A stretch of DNA of 64,000 nucleotides from Serratia liquefaciens. GTDB lineage: Bacteria > Pseudomonadota > Gammaproteobacteria > Enterobacterales > Enterobacteriaceae. Position 1 is the stretch's first letter. Every line of letters begins with the position of its first letter. The notes under the pieces were generated by a model. That model ran no database searches and was not told the DNA's origin. It worked only from the letters and a program-made list of their open reading frames with translations. The stretch is taken from assembly GCF_027594825.1 (NCBI RefSeq), contig NZ_CP088930.1, forward strand, positions 4,587,019 to 4,651,018. Direction: 5' to 3'. Position numbers and translations under genes: made by a program. Shown here in pieces: positions 1 through 12,361 of this stretch.

Positions 1-22
1 TCAAGTCCGTTGGAGAGAAGAA

Positions 23-691
23 ATGACATCATCATTAAGTAAAGAAGCTGCACTGGTTCACGCAGCGCTCGAAGAGCGCGGTCTGGAAACTCCGTTACGC
101 GGCGAAGTGCTGGATCGCGAGACGCGTAAACGTCGTATTAAAGAGCACATGACCGAAATCATGCAGCTGCTTAATCTCGATCTGTCCGACGACAGCCTGG
201 CGGAAACCCCGCACCGCATCGCCAAAATGTATGTCGATGAGATTTTCTCCGGCCTGGACTACGCCAACTTCCCGAAAATCACCGTCATTGAAAACAAGAT
301 GAAGGTGGATGAAATGGTGACGGTGCGTGATATCACGCTGACCAGTACCTGCGAACACCATTTCGTCACCATCGATGGCAAGGCGACCGTTGCCTACATT
401 CCTAAGGATGCGGTGATTGGCCTGTCGAAAATCAACCGTATCGTGCAGTTCTTCTCCCAGCGCCCACAGGTGCAGGAGCGCTTAACTCAGCAGATCCTGG
501 TGGCATTGCAAACCCTGCTGGGCACCAATAATGTGGCGGTATCGATAGATGCGGTCCATTATTGTGTGAAGGCGCGCGGTATCCGTGACGCGACCAGCGC
601 CACCACCACGACCTCTCTGGGCGGGCTGTTCAAGTCCAGCCAGAACACCCGCCAGGAGTTCCTGCGTGCGGTGCGCCATCACCAGTCGTGA
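23..691 (+). CDS. folE: GTP cyclohydrolase I
   Basis: Cytoplasmic enzyme that converts GTP to 7,8-dihydroneopterin triphosphate, the first step of tetrahydrofolate synthesis. The 222-residue product has the family's full length. The zinc-site motif TCEHH is visible in the middle and the second conserved cysteine lies in HYCVKARG near the C-terminus. The GLSKINRI segment of the active site is also present. The ATG has a purine-rich GGAGAGAAG just upstream, which supports this start. It is followed by a terminator hairpin, so it is probably transcribed separately from yeiB, its neighbour in E. coli as well. Confidence 0.97.
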   Translation: MTSSLSKEAALVHAALEERGLETPLRGEVLDRETRKRRIKEHMTEIMQLLNLDLSDDSLAETPHRIAKMYVDEIFSGLDYANFPKITVIENKMKVDEMVTVRDITLTSTCEHHFVTIDGKATVAYIPKDAVIGLSKINRIVQFFSQRPQVQERLTQQILVALQTLLGTNNVAVSIDAVHYCVKARGIRDATSATTTTSLGGLFKSSQNTRQEFLRAVRHHQS

Positions 692-711
692 TGGATTGAC
701 ACAGTGGTAAC

Positions 712-733
712 AGGCGCCTGCGGGCGCCTTTTT
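712..733 (+). terminator. Rho-independent terminator after folE
   Basis: A 7-bp GC stem (AGGCGCC/GGCGCCT) with loop TGCG is followed directly by a run of T. It lies 20 bases after the folE stop and before yeiB. Confidence 0.85.
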
Positions 734-759
734 AATGAGCGGAATACAGCGATAAAATA

Positions 760-1941
760 ATGAACACTAGCTCAACGGCTCCTTTGCCGCGCATCGCCAC
801 GCTGGACTGCGTGCGCGGTATCGCCATCCTTGGCATTTTGCTGCTGAATATCAGCGCCTTTGGCCTGCCGAAGGCGGCCTACCTCAACCCGGCCTATCTG
901 GGCCTGCCCTCAACGCGTGATGCCTGGACCTGGGCGCTGCTGGACATTTTCGCGCAGGCCAAATTCCTGGCAATGTTCGCCCTGTTGTTTGGCGCCGGGC
1001 TGCAGATGCTGCTGCGCCGCGGCAAAGGCTGGATACGCGCACGGCTGTCGTGGCTGGTGCTGTTTGGCCTGGGGCATGCCATTTTCCTTTGGGACGGTGA
1101 CATCCTGCTGGCCTACGGGCTGATTGGACTGGTGTGCTGGCGGATGATCCGCGAGGCGAAAGAAACTTATCAACTATTGAAAACCGGCGTGGTGCTGTAC
1201 CTGATTGGCGTCGGGGTGTTGTTGCTGTTGGGCTTCATTTCACACGGTGAGCCCGGCGGTTTCTGGCAACCCGGCGTAGCAGAGCTGCAGTATGAGAAGT
1301 TTTGGAAGCTGGAGGGTGGTATGGAAGCCTGGCGCAGCCGCACCGATCTTCTCTCCTCCAGCCTGCTGGCGATTGGCGCGCAATACGGTTGGGAACTGGC
1401 GGGGCTGATGCTGTTCGGCGCCGGTTTGATGCGCAGCGGCTGGCTGCGCGGTACTTATTCGCCGAGCTACTACCGCCGTCAGGCGGCATGGTTGATACCG
1501 CTTTCATTGCTGATCCAACTGCCGGCCGTGGCGTTGCAGTGGCATCTGCACTGGGATTACCGTTGGAGCGGTTTTCTCTTGCAGGTGCCGCGTGAGCTTG
1601 GCGCGCCGCTGCAGGCGATGGGCTATCTGGCGCTGTGCTACGGTTTTTGGCCGACGCTGTCGCGTTTGCGCATTGGGCACTGGTTGACGCAGGTCGGGCG
1701 CATGGCGCTGAGCAATTACCTGCTGCAAACGCTGATCTGCACCACGCTGTTCTACCACTTCGGCCTGTATCAACAGTTTGACCGCCTGCAGCTGTTGGCC
1801 TTCGTTCCGCTGGTCTGGCTGGCTAACCTGTTGTTTTCAAACCTGTGGCTGCGCTATTTCGAGCAGGGGCCGGTGGAGTGGCTGTGGCGCAAACTTACCG
1901 CCCTGGCTACCGGCAAGGCGGAGCCCAAGGCGGTGAATTGA
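760..1941 (+). CDS. yeiB: DUF418 family inner-membrane protein YeiB
   Basis: A 393-residue, strongly hydrophobic protein with about ten predicted membrane segments. The N-terminal signature RIATLDCVRGIAILGILLLN and the C-terminal DUF418-type segment (LTQVGRMALSNYLLQT, then LWLRYFEQGPVEWLWR) match the YeiB family. Its function is unknown; the family is often described as possibly transport related. The order folE-yeiB-galS matches E. coli. The shine-dalgarno region is weak (GCGATAAA), but the ATG gives a good N-terminus for the family. Confidence 0.92.
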   Translation: MNTSSTAPLPRIATLDCVRGIAILGILLLNISAFGLPKAAYLNPAYLGLPSTRDAWTWALLDIFAQAKFLAMFALLFGAGLQMLLRRGKGWIRARLSWLVLFGLGHAIFLWDGDILLAYGLIGLVCWRMIREAKETYQLLKTGVVLYLIGVGVLLLLGFISHGEPGGFWQPGVAELQYEKFWKLEGGMEAWRSRTDLLSSSLLAIGAQYGWELAGLMLFGAGLMRSGWLRGTYSPSYYRRQAAWLIPLSLLIQLPAVALQWHLHWDYRWSGFLLQVPRELGAPLQAMGYLALCYGFWPTLSRLRIGHWLTQVGRMALSNYLLQTLICTTLFYHFGLYQQFDRLQLLAFVPLVWLANLLFSNLWLRYFEQGPVEWLWRKLTALATGKAEPKAVN

Positions 1942-1970
1942 GATCTGGCGCAGGTAGGTTAAAAAAATGT

Positions 1971-2005
1971 ATGTAAACGTTTTCTTTCCTGTGACGTAAT
2001 TCACG
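1971..2005 (+). promoter_or_regulatory. GalS/GalR-type operator and CRP site upstream of galS
   Basis: At 1971-1986 a sequence with the half-palindrome GTAAACGTTTTC resembles the Gal operator GTGKAANCGNTTNCAC. Immediately downstream, 1990-2005 reads TGTGACGTAATTCACG, one base from the palindromic CRP core TGTGA-N6-TCACA. In E. coli galS is autoregulated and activated by cAMP-CRP, so this arrangement is expected. Sites are recognised by eye only. Confidence 0.75.
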
Positions 2006-2070
2006 CAGGGGAGGATGACAAACGGGGTAGGATAGCGCCACTGTCAACTACCCCGACCTCAGGATCCTTC

Positions 2071-3108
2071 ATGACCTCTGTTCACCCAACCACCATTCGC
2101 GACGTGGCGAAGCGTGCGGGCGTGTCTGTGGCGACCGTCTCTCGCGTGCTGAACCACAGCGCCCTGACCAGCAAAGAGACGCGCGAGCAGGTGTTGAAGG
2201 CGGTAGCTGAACTGGGCTATCGGCCCAATGCCAATGCGCAAGCCCTGGCTACCCAGAGCAGCGATACCCTTGGGGTGGTGGTGATGGACGTCTCCGATCC
2301 CTTCTTCGGCGCGCTGGTGAAAGCGGTAGACACCGTGGCGCAGCAGCACCACAAATACCTGTTGATCGGTAACAGCTATCACCAGGCGGATAAAGAGCGC
2401 CACGCCATCGAGGTACTGATCCGCCAGCGCTGCAACGCCTTGATTGTTCATGCCAAAACTCTATGTGATGCCGAGCTGATCGCCTTTCTCGATCAGGTGC
2501 CGGGTATGGTGCTGATCAACAGAATCATACCCGGCTATGAACATCGCTGCGTCGGACTCGATAACGTCAGCGGCGCACAGATGGCGATGCGTTTGCTGCT
2601 GTCGCAGGGCCACCAGCGTATTGGCTATCTGGGCTCGAACCATCCAATCGAAGACGGGCCGCTGCGCCAGCAAGGCTATACGCAGGCGATGGCGGCGGCC
2701 GGGCTGGCAACGCCCGACAGCTGGCGCGCCTACGGTTCGCCGGACTTGCAGGGCGGGGAAGAAGCGATGATCGAACTGCTTGGCCGCAACCTGCATCTTA
2801 GTGCGGTATTCGCCTACAACGACGCCATGGCCGCCGGGGCGATGGCGGTGCTGAAAGAAAACGGTATCACAATACCGCAAAACTTCTCGCTGGTGGGGTT
2901 CGACGACATCCCCATCGCCCGCTACACCAGTCCCAAGCTCACCACGGTGCGTTATCCGATTGTCACCATGGCGACGCTGGCCACCGAACTGGCCTTGCAG
3001 GGCGCAGCAGGCAAGCTGGAGCCGCAGGCCCGCCATTTGTTTATGCCGACCCTGGTCCGACGCCATTCTGTGGCCCCTTGGCAAAGTGAGGCGGCGGTCA
3101 CTCTCTGA
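2071..3108 (+). CDS. galS: mgl regulon repressor GalS (LacI family)
   Basis: Repressor (galactose isorepressor) of the mgl galactose transport operon, 345 residues. The N-terminal LacI-type helix-turn-helix [20 protein letters not shown] is followed by the hinge region and a periplasmic-binding-protein-like inducer domain. Segments such as [18 protein letters not shown] and [22 protein letters not shown] agree with enterobacterial GalS over nearly the whole length. The N-terminus carries a few extra residues before TIRDVA compared with E. coli. It stands directly before mglBAC with Gal operators upstream of both units, supporting GalS rather than GalR. Confidence 0.95.
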   Translation: MTSVHPTTIRDVAKRAGVSVATVSRVLNHSALTSKETREQVLKAVAELGYRPNANAQALATQSSDTLGVVVMDVSDPFFGALVKAVDTVAQQHHKYLLIGNSYHQADKERHAIEVLIRQRCNALIVHAKTLCDAELIAFLDQVPGMVLINRIIPGYEHRCVGLDNVSGAQMAMRLLLSQGHQRIGYLGSNHPIEDGPLRQQGYTQAMAAAGLATPDSWRAYGSPDLQGGEEAMIELLGRNLHLSAVFAYNDAMAAGAMAVLKENGITIPQNFSLVGFDDIPIARYTSPKLTTVRYPIVTMATLATELALQGAAGKLEPQARHLFMPTLVRRHSVAPWQSEAAVTL

Positions 3109-3120
3109 ACATTTAATCTT

Positions 3121-3181
3121 GTGTAACCGTTTTCAATCTGTGAGAAAATTCACAGATTATTAACATCACGCCGTCTATGCT
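3121..3181 (+). promoter_or_regulatory. mglBAC promoter: Gal operator, CRP site and -10
   Basis: 3121-3136 (GTGTAACCGTTTTCAA) matches the GalR/GalS operator consensus well. 3139-3154 reads TGTGAGAAAATTCACA, an exact TGTGA-N6-TCACA CRP core. A -10-like TATGCT occurs at 3176-3181, which would put transcription start near 3188 and the CRP site centre near -41.5, the class II activator position. The start point itself is inferred from spacing. The leader to mglB is about 175 bases. Confidence 0.85.
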
Positions 3182-3362
3182 CTAGGCGTTTTCCAGCGTA
3201 AAGGCACTTGCCGCTGCTGTTTTATCTCACGCTGGCGCCACATTTTTCAGGAATAACATGATTCACGGATGACAGGGAAACTGCCAGGCCCGGTCGTGCA
3301 TTCACCGCCGGTAACCCTTGGCCTAATACCGAGCAAGACCCTACATAAACCGGAGACACACA

Positions 3363-4355
3363 ATGAATAAGAAGGTTTTCACCCTGGCCGCGACGGCCGC
3401 AGCCATGATGTTTGGCGCCGCAGCTCACGCAGATACCCGTATTGGCGTCACGATTTATAAATATGACGACAACTTTATGTCGGTGGTGCGCAAAGCAATC
3501 GAGAAAGACGCCAAGGCCTCTCCGGATGTCACCCTGCTGATGAATGACTCGCAGAACGACCAATCCAAACAAAACGACCAGATCGACGTGCTGATCGCCA
3601 AGGGCGTTAAAGCGTTGGCCATCAACCTGGTGGATCCAGCGGCTGCTCCGGTGGTGATTGATAAGGCACGCGCAAACGATATCCCTATCGTGTTCTACAA
3701 CAAAGAGCCTTCCCGTAAAGCGTTGGACAGCTATGACAAAGCCTATTACGTGGGCACCGACTCCAAAGAGTCCGGTGTGATCCAGGGTCAACTGATCGAG
3801 AAGCACTGGAAGGCCAACCCGAACTGGGATTTGAATAAAGACGGTCAGATCCAGTACGTGTTGCTGAAAGGTGAGCCGGGCCATCCGGATGCAGAAGCGC
3901 GGACCACCTACGTGGTGAAAACGCTGAATGACGACGGTATCAAAACTCAGCAATTGCAGATGGACACCGCGATGTGGGACACCGCACAGGCGAAAGACAA
4001 GATGGATGCCTGGCTGTCCGGCCCTAACGCCAACAAAATCGAAGTGGTCATTGCCAATAACGATGCCATGGCGATGGGCGCGGTCGAAGCGCTGAAAGCG
4101 CACAATAAATCCAGCATTCCGGTATTCGGTGTCGATGCCTTGCCAGAGGCTCTGGCGATGGTGAAATCCGGCGCGATGGCGGGGACGGTGTTGAACGACG
4201 CTGACAATCAGGCCAAAGCCACATTCGAGCTGGCGAAAAACCTGGCGGCGGGCAAACCTGCTGCCGACGGCACCCAATATAAAATCGAAAATAAAGTGGT
4301 ACGCATTCCTTACGTTGGCGTAGATAAAGACAATTTGTCCAAATTTGTTAAGTAA
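3363..4355 (+). CDS. mglB: D-galactose/D-glucose periplasmic binding protein
   Basis: Periplasmic substrate-binding protein of the Mgl ABC transporter, also a chemoreceptor ligand in E. coli. The 330-residue precursor starts with a Sec signal peptide (basic MNKK, hydrophobic core, cleavage expected after AHA near residue 23). The mature part begins with [17 protein letters not shown], typical of MglB, and later segments [18 protein letters not shown] and GVDALPEAL belong to the sugar-binding fold. It is the first gene of mglBAC, and a GC-rich hairpin separates it from mglA, consistent with higher expression of the binding protein. Confidence 0.97.
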   Translation: MNKKVFTLAATAAAMMFGAAAHADTRIGVTIYKYDDNFMSVVRKAIEKDAKASPDVTLLMNDSQNDQSKQNDQIDVLIAKGVKALAINLVDPAAAPVVIDKARANDIPIVFYNKEPSRKALDSYDKAYYVGTDSKESGVIQGQLIEKHWKANPNWDLNKDGQIQYVLLKGEPGHPDAEARTTYVVKTLNDDGIKTQQLQMDTAMWDTAQAKDKMDAWLSGPNANKIEVVIANNDAMAMGAVEALKAHNKSSIPVFGVDALPEALAMVKSGAMAGTVLNDADNQAKATFELAKNLAAGKPAADGTQYKIENKVVRIPYVGVDKDNLSKFVK

Positions 4356-4366
4356 GTTCTGAACGG

Positions 4367-4430
4367 CCCCGCCTGCGGTGCGCTGCCCAGCGCCAACACC
4401 AGGAAAGCCGCCGGCGGGGTAATTTTTCTT
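4367..4430 (+). terminator. GC-rich hairpin between mglB and mglA (partial attenuator)
   Basis: CCCCGCC at 4367-4373 pairs with GGCGGGG at 4413-4419, followed by TAATTTTTCTT. The long intervening loop contains smaller GC stems. Its position after mglB suggests either stabilisation of the mglB message or partial termination, which would give more binding protein than membrane parts. This is an inference from position. Confidence 0.5.
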
Positions 4431-4519
4431 AAAATCACAGCCCAGACCCGATGAGTTTCAAGCTGCAGCTAATCAGGCGGTGGTTTGGAAGGCGGCGGGT
4501 CACATAGCCAGGTGTATTT

Positions 4520-6028
4520 ATGGCCGACAGCCCACGCGAATTTTTGCTGGAAATGACCGATATCAGTAAATCATTTCCCGGCGTCAAGGCATTGGATAAT
4601 GTGAATCTGCGCGTTCGTCCACACTCCATTCATGCATTAATGGGGGAGAACGGCGCGGGGAAATCGACATTATTAAAATGCCTGTTCGGCATTTATAAAA
4701 AAGATGCCGGCAGTATTATTTTTCAGGGCCAGGAAATAGATTTCAAAAGCTCTAAAGAGGCGCTGGAACACGGCGTGTCCATGGTGCATCAGGAATTAAA
4801 CCTGGTCTTGCAGCGTACCGTGATGGACAACATGTGGCTGGGGCGCTACCCGACCAAAGGCATGTTTGTCGATCAGGACAAGATGCTGAAAGATACCCAG
4901 GCGATATTTGACGAGCTGGATATTGATATTAACCCGCGGGATAAAGTGGGGACGCTATCGGTATCGCAAATGCAGATGATCGAAATCGCCAAGGCTTTCT
5001 CCTATGACGCCAAGATTGTCATTATGGACGAGCCCACCTCGTCGCTGACGGAAAAAGAGGTGAACCACCTGTTCACCATTATCCGCAAGCTGAAGGAGCG
5101 TGGCTGCGGCATCGTCTATATCTCGCACAAGATGGAGGAGATTTTCCAGCTGTGCGACGAAATCACCATTCTGCGTGATGGCCAGTGGATCGCCACCCAG
5201 CCGTTGGAAGGGCTGGATATGGACAAGATCATCTCGATGATGGTGGGGCGTTCGCTCAGCCAGCGCTTCCCCGATCGGCAGAATACGCCGGGTGAGGTGA
5301 TCCTGGAGGTGAAGAACCTGACGTCGTTGCGCCAGCCTTCGATTCGCGACGTCTCTTTCGATCTGCATCAGGGGGAGATCCTGGGCATTGCCGGGCTGGT
5401 GGGGGCCAAACGTACCGACATCGTCGAAACCCTGTTTGGCATCCGCGAAAAAATCGCGGGCACCATCAAATTGCACGGTAAGGCCATCAATAACCACAGC
5501 GCCAATGAGGCGATAAACCACGGTTTTGCGCTGGTCACCGAAGAACGTCGTTCCACCGGGATTTATGCCTACCTGGACGTGGGGTTCAACTCGCTGATCT
5601 CCAATATTCGCAACTACAAAAATAAAATCGGCCTGTTGGATAACGCCCGCATGAAAAGCGATACCCAGTGGGTGATCGACGCTATGCGGGTCAAAACCCC
5701 GGGCCATCATACCCACATAGGTTCGCTGTCCGGCGGCAATCAGCAGAAGGTGATCATCGGCCGTTGGCTGCTGACTCAGCCGGAAATATTGATGCTGGAT
5801 GAACCGACGCGCGGCATTGACGTAGGCGCCAAATTCGAAATTTATCAGCTGATGACCGAACTGGCGAAGAAGGGCAAGGGGATCATTATTGTCTCGTCTG
5901 AAATGCCGGAGCTTTTGGGAATTACCGACAGAATACTGGTGATGAGTAATGGTCAGGTTGCGGGCATCGTTAACACCAAACAGACCTCGCAAAATGAAAT
6001 TTTACGTCTCGCATCCCTGCACCTTTAA
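4520..6028 (+). CDS. mglA: Galactose/methyl galactoside ABC transporter ATPase
   Basis: Cytoplasmic ATPase of the Mgl importer, 502 residues with two fused nucleotide-binding domains, as in the sugar-import CUT2 family. The first domain has a standard Walker [10 protein letters not shown] at residues 42-50, a signature around [15 protein letters not shown] and Walker [11 protein letters not shown]. The second has the degenerate P-loop GLVGAKRTD usual for this family and a good signature [15 protein letters not shown] with Walker [13 protein letters not shown]. It lies between mglB and mglC, with mglC only 11 bases downstream. Confidence 0.96.
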   Translation: MADSPREFLLEMTDISKSFPGVKALDNVNLRVRPHSIHALMGENGAGKSTLLKCLFGIYKKDAGSIIFQGQEIDFKSSKEALEHGVSMVHQELNLVLQRTVMDNMWLGRYPTKGMFVDQDKMLKDTQAIFDELDIDINPRDKVGTLSVSQMQMIEIAKAFSYDAKIVIMDEPTSSLTEKEVNHLFTIIRKLKERGCGIVYISHKMEEIFQLCDEITILRDGQWIATQPLEGLDMDKIISMMVGRSLSQRFPDRQNTPGEVILEVKNLTSLRQPSIRDVSFDLHQGEILGIAGLVGAKRTDIVETLFGIREKIAGTIKLHGKAINNHSANEAINHGFALVTEERRSTGIYAYLDVGFNSLISNIRNYKNKIGLLDNARMKSDTQWVIDAMRVKTPGHHTHIGSLSGGNQQKVIIGRWLLTQPEILMLDEPTRGIDVGAKFEIYQLMTELAKKGKGIIIVSSEMPELLGITDRILVMSNGQVAGIVNTKQTSQNEILRLASLHL

Positions 6029-6039
6029 GGATCAGAATT

Positions 6040-7050
6040 ATGAACTCGCTGAATAAAAAAACTTTGTTCACCTATTTTAAGGAAGGTGGCATTTACGTGG
6101 TGTTGCTGGTGCTGCTGGCAATTATTATTATCCAGGACCCGACCTTTCTCAGTTTAATGAACCTGAGCAATATCCTGACCCAGTCTTCGGTGCGTATCAT
6201 TATTGCACTGGGCGTGGCGGGGCTGATTGTGACCCAGGGGACCGACTTGTCCGCCGGGCGCCAGGTTGGCCTGGCGGCGGTGATCGCGGCGACGCTGTTG
6301 CAGTCGATGGACAACGTGAACAAGGTCTTTCCGCATATGGAAACCTGGTCGATCCCACTGGTGATCCTGCTGGTGTGCGCCGTGGGTGCGGTGATCGGTC
6401 TGGTGAACGGTTTGATCATCGCTTACCTGAATGTGACGCCGTTTATTACCACTCTGGGCACCATGATCATCGTTTACGGCATCAACTCGCTGTATTACGA
6501 CTCCGTTGGCGCATCGCCAGTGGCGGGGTTTGATCCCAAGTTTTCCACCTTTGCCCAAGGGTTCCTGCGTTTTGGCGACTTTAAGCTGTCGTACATCACC
6601 TTCTACGCCATCATTGCGATTATTTTTGTCTGGATCCTGTGGAATAAAACCCGCTTCGGCAAAAATATTTTCGCCATCGGCGGCAACCCTGAAGCAGCCA
6701 AGGTTTCCGGCGTGAACGTGCCGCTGAACCTGATCATGATTTATGCGCTGTCCGGGGTGTTCTACGCCTTCGGCGGTTTACTGGAGGCGGGCCGTATCGG
6801 CAGCGCCACCAACAACCTGGGCTTTATGTATGAACTGGATGCCATCGCCGCGTGCGTGGTGGGCGGGGTGTCCTTTGCCGGCGGCGTCGGGACGGTGCTG
6901 GGGGTCGTGACCGGGGTCATCATCTTTACCGTTATCAACTACGGCCTGACCTACATTGGCGTTAACCCTTACTGGCAGTACATTATCAAGGGCGGCATCA
7001 TTATCTTCGCCGTGGCGTTGGACTCCTTAAAATACGCCAAGAAAAAATAG
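6040..7050 (+). CDS. mglC: Galactose/methyl galactoside ABC transporter permease
   Basis: Inner-membrane permease of the Mgl system, 336 residues, the family's normal length. It has eight to ten hydrophobic segments and the CUT2 permease signature region VGGVSFAGGVGTVLGVVTG. The N-terminal cytoplasmic stretch LNKKTLFTYFKEGGIYVVLL matches enterobacterial MglC. The start has AAGGATCAG upstream. It is the last gene of the operon and is followed by inverted repeats before the convergent sanA. Confidence 0.95.
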   Translation: MNSLNKKTLFTYFKEGGIYVVLLVLLAIIIIQDPTFLSLMNLSNILTQSSVRIIIALGVAGLIVTQGTDLSAGRQVGLAAVIAATLLQSMDNVNKVFPHMETWSIPLVILLVCAVGAVIGLVNGLIIAYLNVTPFITTLGTMIIVYGINSLYYDSVGASPVAGFDPKFSTFAQGFLRFGDFKLSYITFYAIIAIIFVWILWNKTRFGKNIFAIGGNPEAAKVSGVNVPLNLIMIYALSGVFYAFGGLLEAGRIGSATNNLGFMYELDAIAACVVGGVSFAGGVGTVLGVVTGVIIFTVINYGLTYIGVNPYWQYIIKGGIIIFAVALDSLKYAKKK

Positions 7051-7068
7051 TTGTGTCTCAGTTATGAA

Positions 7069-7256
7069 AACGGCCAGCCAATGCTGGCCGTTAAGACTGC
7101 TGACAAACATATAATGTTTGGCGGCAGGTGCTAAAGGTTATAGAAAATAGATCAGGAAAAGCAATTTATTGATTTTCGGCTGATAACACAAAGGGGGAAA
7201 AACCACGCTTTTATCCCCCTTTGTCAATAATTTGACGGCCAGCAAATGCTGGCCGT
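7069..7256. repeat. Inverted repeats between convergent mglC and sanA
   Basis: Two almost identical hairpins are present. At 7069-7092 AACGGCCAGC/GCTGGCCGTT has loop CAAT. At 7235-7256 ACGGCCAGC/GCTGGCCGT has loop AAAT. Between them, around 7188-7225, CAAAGGGGGA pairs with TCCCCCTTTG. None has a perfect T-run, but together they separate two converging transcripts and likely serve as terminators or 3' end stabilisers. Confidence 0.6.
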
Positions 7257-7280
7257 TGCTGTTTCCAGGGTGGGAAAAAC

Positions 7281-8027
<747 letters not shown>

Positions 8028-8142
8028 TTACGCGCACAGGGGCCAAAAAAGATGGCTCAAGGCTACTTTACCTGACAGGCCGACGCAAGCTTGAAGCCCT
8101 ATCAAGCAAGCATTGCACCGCATTTTTAGGCGGTTTGAGCAT

Positions 8143-8166
8143 AAAAAAAAGCCCGGCGAGCCGGGC
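8143..8166 (-). terminator. Rho-independent terminator after maeA
   Basis: On the minus strand GCCCGG/CCGGGC (loop of four) is followed by eight consecutive T residues (A-run at 8143-8150 on the plus strand). It lies 20 bases beyond the maeA stop. Confidence 0.9.
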
Positions 8167-8186
8167 CTGATGTTTAACTGCGCAAA

Positions 8187-9896
<1,710 letters not shown>

Positions 9897-10105
9897 TCAA
9901 CGTATCGGATAACTTTATGGGGTAGATCCTAAAAGATCGGGAAAATATGTACAGCAATTGTTATCGGATCATGAGGTAAATTGGCGTAATTATCGACGAT
10001 CAAGTCCTAATTTAACTAAAGAAAGTGTTTTAAGACGTGAATGCCATTGTAATCGGCTGACGGGGCTGGTAACAGCGGTGCCGGGCGGCACCGCCAGGGG
10101 CAGAG

Positions 10106-10990
10106 TTAGAAAGTGATACGGCTGACATTTTGACAGCCCAACGCGGACAACGTCGCGCGGGTCGCATCCCATTGGGTGAGGATGGCGCTGTCGGGCTCGG
10201 CCAGCACCGCTCGGACCACTTTTTGACAGTCGCCGCCGGAGACGTTCAACAGAATCAGTGCGGCCTGCAATGGCGGCAGGCTAGGGTTGAAGGCTGCATT
10301 TTCCGCATAGCGACCGCTATAAACCTTCCCGTCTTCGGCTTCCAGTGCGACGCCGCTGTGGGCATTGCTGTAGGGCGCGTGGCTCTGATTGGCGGCAGCC
10401 AGCGCAGCCATCTCCAGCTCGTCGGTCAGCGTCAGTTGGAAACCATGATCGACGCGGTCCATCAGCAACGTGGCGATATTCAGGTCTTTCGGGCCAAAGG
10501 CATCCGGCAGATAGTCGCCAAGGGTGGCGGGCTCGCGGCCAGGCAGGCGAATTTTCAGCGCGGTGCCGCTGTTGAGTTCATTCATAAACTGGCGGCAATG
10601 GCCGCAAGGGGTGTAATTAACGGTGATAGAGGCCAGAGCCGATTCACCACGCAGCCAGGCGTGGGTCACCGCGCACTGTTCCGCATGAATGGTTTGTTGC
10701 ATCGGCGCACCGCTGAACTCCATATTGGCGCCAAAATACAGAGCCCCGCTCTGCCCGCGAGCAATGGCGCCGACATAAAACTGCGAAATCGGCGCTAACG
10801 AGCAGGCCGCCGCCAGCGGCAGCAGAGCGAATGCCAAAGCATCATCATCCAGCCCGCAGCGCTGCTTGATAGCATCCACTTGATCCGCCTTGAGCATGGC
10901 CGGGAAATCAGGCGCATCAAAATAAGGCAGCAGGGCGGATTGCAATGTGGCGGGCAGTTCAGCGAAAGCGGTTTGAAAACGCGGGTGCAT
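10106..10990 (-). CDS. cdd: Cytidine deaminase
   Basis: Converts cytidine and deoxycytidine to uridine and deoxyuridine in pyrimidine salvage. The 294-residue protein has the two-domain enterobacterial form, with zinc ligands and catalytic glutamate in TIHAEQCAV and [11 protein letters not shown] in the first domain and a degenerate second copy at the C-terminus ([18 protein letters not shown]). It follows yohJ-yohK on the same strand as in E. coli. The gap from yohK to cdd is 135 bases and AT-rich, so cdd may have its own promoter; a CRP half site TATCACA is visible there but is not convincing as a full site. Confidence 0.96.
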   Translation of the reverse strand: MHPRFQTAFAELPATLQSALLPYFDAPDFPAMLKADQVDAIKQRCGLDDDALAFALLPLAAACSLAPISQFYVGAIARGQSGALYFGANMEFSGAPMQQTIHAEQCAVTHAWLRGESALASITVNYTPCGHCRQFMNELNSGTALKIRLPGREPATLGDYLPDAFGPKDLNIATLLMDRVDHGFQLTLTDELEMAALAAANQSHAPYSNAHSGVALEAEDGKVYSGRYAENAAFNPSLPPLQAALILLNVSGGDCQKVVRAVLAEPDSAILTQWDATRATLSALGCQNVSRITF

Positions 10991-11125
10991 AGAAACTCTC
11001 TCTACAGGTTAACGGGATAACATTCTAGGCAGCCCGGCGCGAATAAAGTGTGATACAAATCTCTTTATTGATGAAATCAATGCAATGAAAACCATAAATG
11101 CGAGATATATCGCAAGTTTTAGGCC

Positions 11126-11821
11126 TTAAGCAAACAGGTGCAGCAGCACCGGAAACAGAAACGGCGCCAGCAGCGAGGTGATGATGCCGCAGATCACCAG
11201 GGCCAGTGAACCAAATGCCCCTTCCTGATAGTCCATTTCCGCACAGCGTGCCGTGCCCAGCGCATGTGACGCGGTCCCCATTGCCAGCCCGCGTGCCGAT
11301 CGGGTGGTGATTTTCAATATTTTGAACAGCGTATGCCCGAACACCGCACCGAGAATACCGACGAAAATCACGCAAACGGCGCTGATTGCCGGAATGCCGC
11401 CGAGCGACTCCGCGACCGCCATGGCGATGGGCGTGGTGACCGATTTCGGCATGATGGAGGCGGCAATCTCCGGCGTGGCCCCCATCCATAAAGCGATGGC
11501 GCCACCGCTGATCATCGCGGTCAGGCTGCCGATAAAGCAGACGGCGATTATGGACTTCCAGCGCGCGCGGATCTGATGTAGTTGTTCATACAGCGGGTAA
11601 GCCAGCGCTACCACCGCCGGTTGCAGCAAGTCATTGAGGGTTTTACTGCCTTGGAAATAACGCTCATAAGGAATGCCGGTCAGCAACAGCAGGGGGATGA
11701 TCACCGCCATCGACACCAGCAGTGGGTTCAGCAACGGCATGTTCAGCCATTGCGCCAGTTTGCGCGCTGCAAAATAGATGGCCAGCGTCAGCGGTAATGA
11801 CCACCAGATTTCATGGATCAT
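11126..11821 (-). CDS. yohK: CidB/LrgB family membrane protein YohK
   Basis: Integral membrane protein of 231 residues from the LrgB/CidB family, which works with CidA/LrgA-type partners and is linked to murein hydrolase control or to export of small metabolites; the E. coli function is not settled. Family features are the [19 protein letters not shown] loop, [13 protein letters not shown] and the [17 protein letters not shown] motif. Its start overlaps the end of yohJ by four bases (ATGA), so the two are translationally coupled. Confidence 0.93.
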   Translation of the reverse strand: MIHEIWWSLPLTLAIYFAARKLAQWLNMPLLNPLLVSMAVIIPLLLLTGIPYERYFQGSKTLNDLLQPAVVALAYPLYEQLHQIRARWKSIIAVCFIGSLTAMISGGAIALWMGATPEIAASIMPKSVTTPIAMAVAESLGGIPAISAVCVIFVGILGAVFGHTLFKILKITTRSARGLAMGTASHALGTARCAEMDYQEGAFGSLALVICGIITSLLAPFLFPVLLHLFA

Positions 11822-12225
11822 TTTTCGCCCTCCGTCGCATCCGGCTTGCCGATGATGCGGCGCTCCCGGTGGAAATAATGTGAGGTATAGCCGACCACCA
11901 CCAGCACCATCAGGGTGCTGACGATGCAGGACACCACCAGCGGGCCCAGATGCTCGATAATTTGGTCATAGTATTTCATCACGCCCACGCCGATCGGCAC
12001 GAACAACAGCACCATATAGCGGATCAGCAGGTGGCAACCGGGTTTGACCCATTTGGCCGGCAGAATTTGGGTGGAGAGCAGGGCGAAGAGCAATAACATG
12101 CCGATAATGCTGCCGGGAATGGCGATCGGCAGCAGAGCCGCGATGGCATTTCCGGCGAACAGACAAAGGTAGATAAGGGCGAATGCCCTCAGGTATTTCC
12201 AGCACAGAGTGAGTAGCTTGGCCAT
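11818..12225 (-). CDS. yohJ: CidA/LrgA family membrane protein YohJ
   Basis: Holin-like LrgA/CidA family membrane protein of 135 residues with four hydrophobic segments. The conserved [15 protein letters not shown] and [14 protein letters not shown] blocks are present. It is the first gene of yohJ-yohK-cdd; a CRP-like site lies about 45 bases upstream of the start. The pair is probably co-transcribed and acts in one membrane complex. Confidence 0.93.
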   Translation of the reverse strand: MAKLLTLCWKYLRAFALIYLCLFAGNAIAALLPIAIPGSIIGMLLLFALLSTQILPAKWVKPGCHLLIRYMVLLFVPIGVGVMKYYDQIIEHLGPLVVSCIVSTLMVLVVVGYTSHYFHRERRIIGKPDATEGEK

Positions 12226-12268
12226 AACTTAATCCCGTTTAACCGATGCATTCATCATACAATTAAAC

Positions 12269-12284
12269 TGTGATCTTCGCCACA
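12269..12284 (-). promoter_or_regulatory. Candidate CRP site upstream of yohJ-yohK-cdd
   Basis: TGTGATCTTCGCCACA matches the CRP core TGTGA-N6-TCACA at nine of ten positions. A further TGTGATTTGTGG-type half site adjoins it on the minus strand. In E. coli cdd is under CRP/CytR control, so CRP control of this unit is plausible. Confidence 0.55.
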
Positions 12285-12361
12285 AATCACACCATGAATT
12301 CTCTCTATGGCTACCATGCCTATGGGGCTGGTTGACAACCGCGATGAAAGGGGACGCACGT

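Noticed and set aside
3222..4277. Open frame of 351 codons on the minus strand across mglB
   Set aside because: mglB on the other strand is certain, with a signal peptide and family motifs. The antisense translation has no recognisable features.
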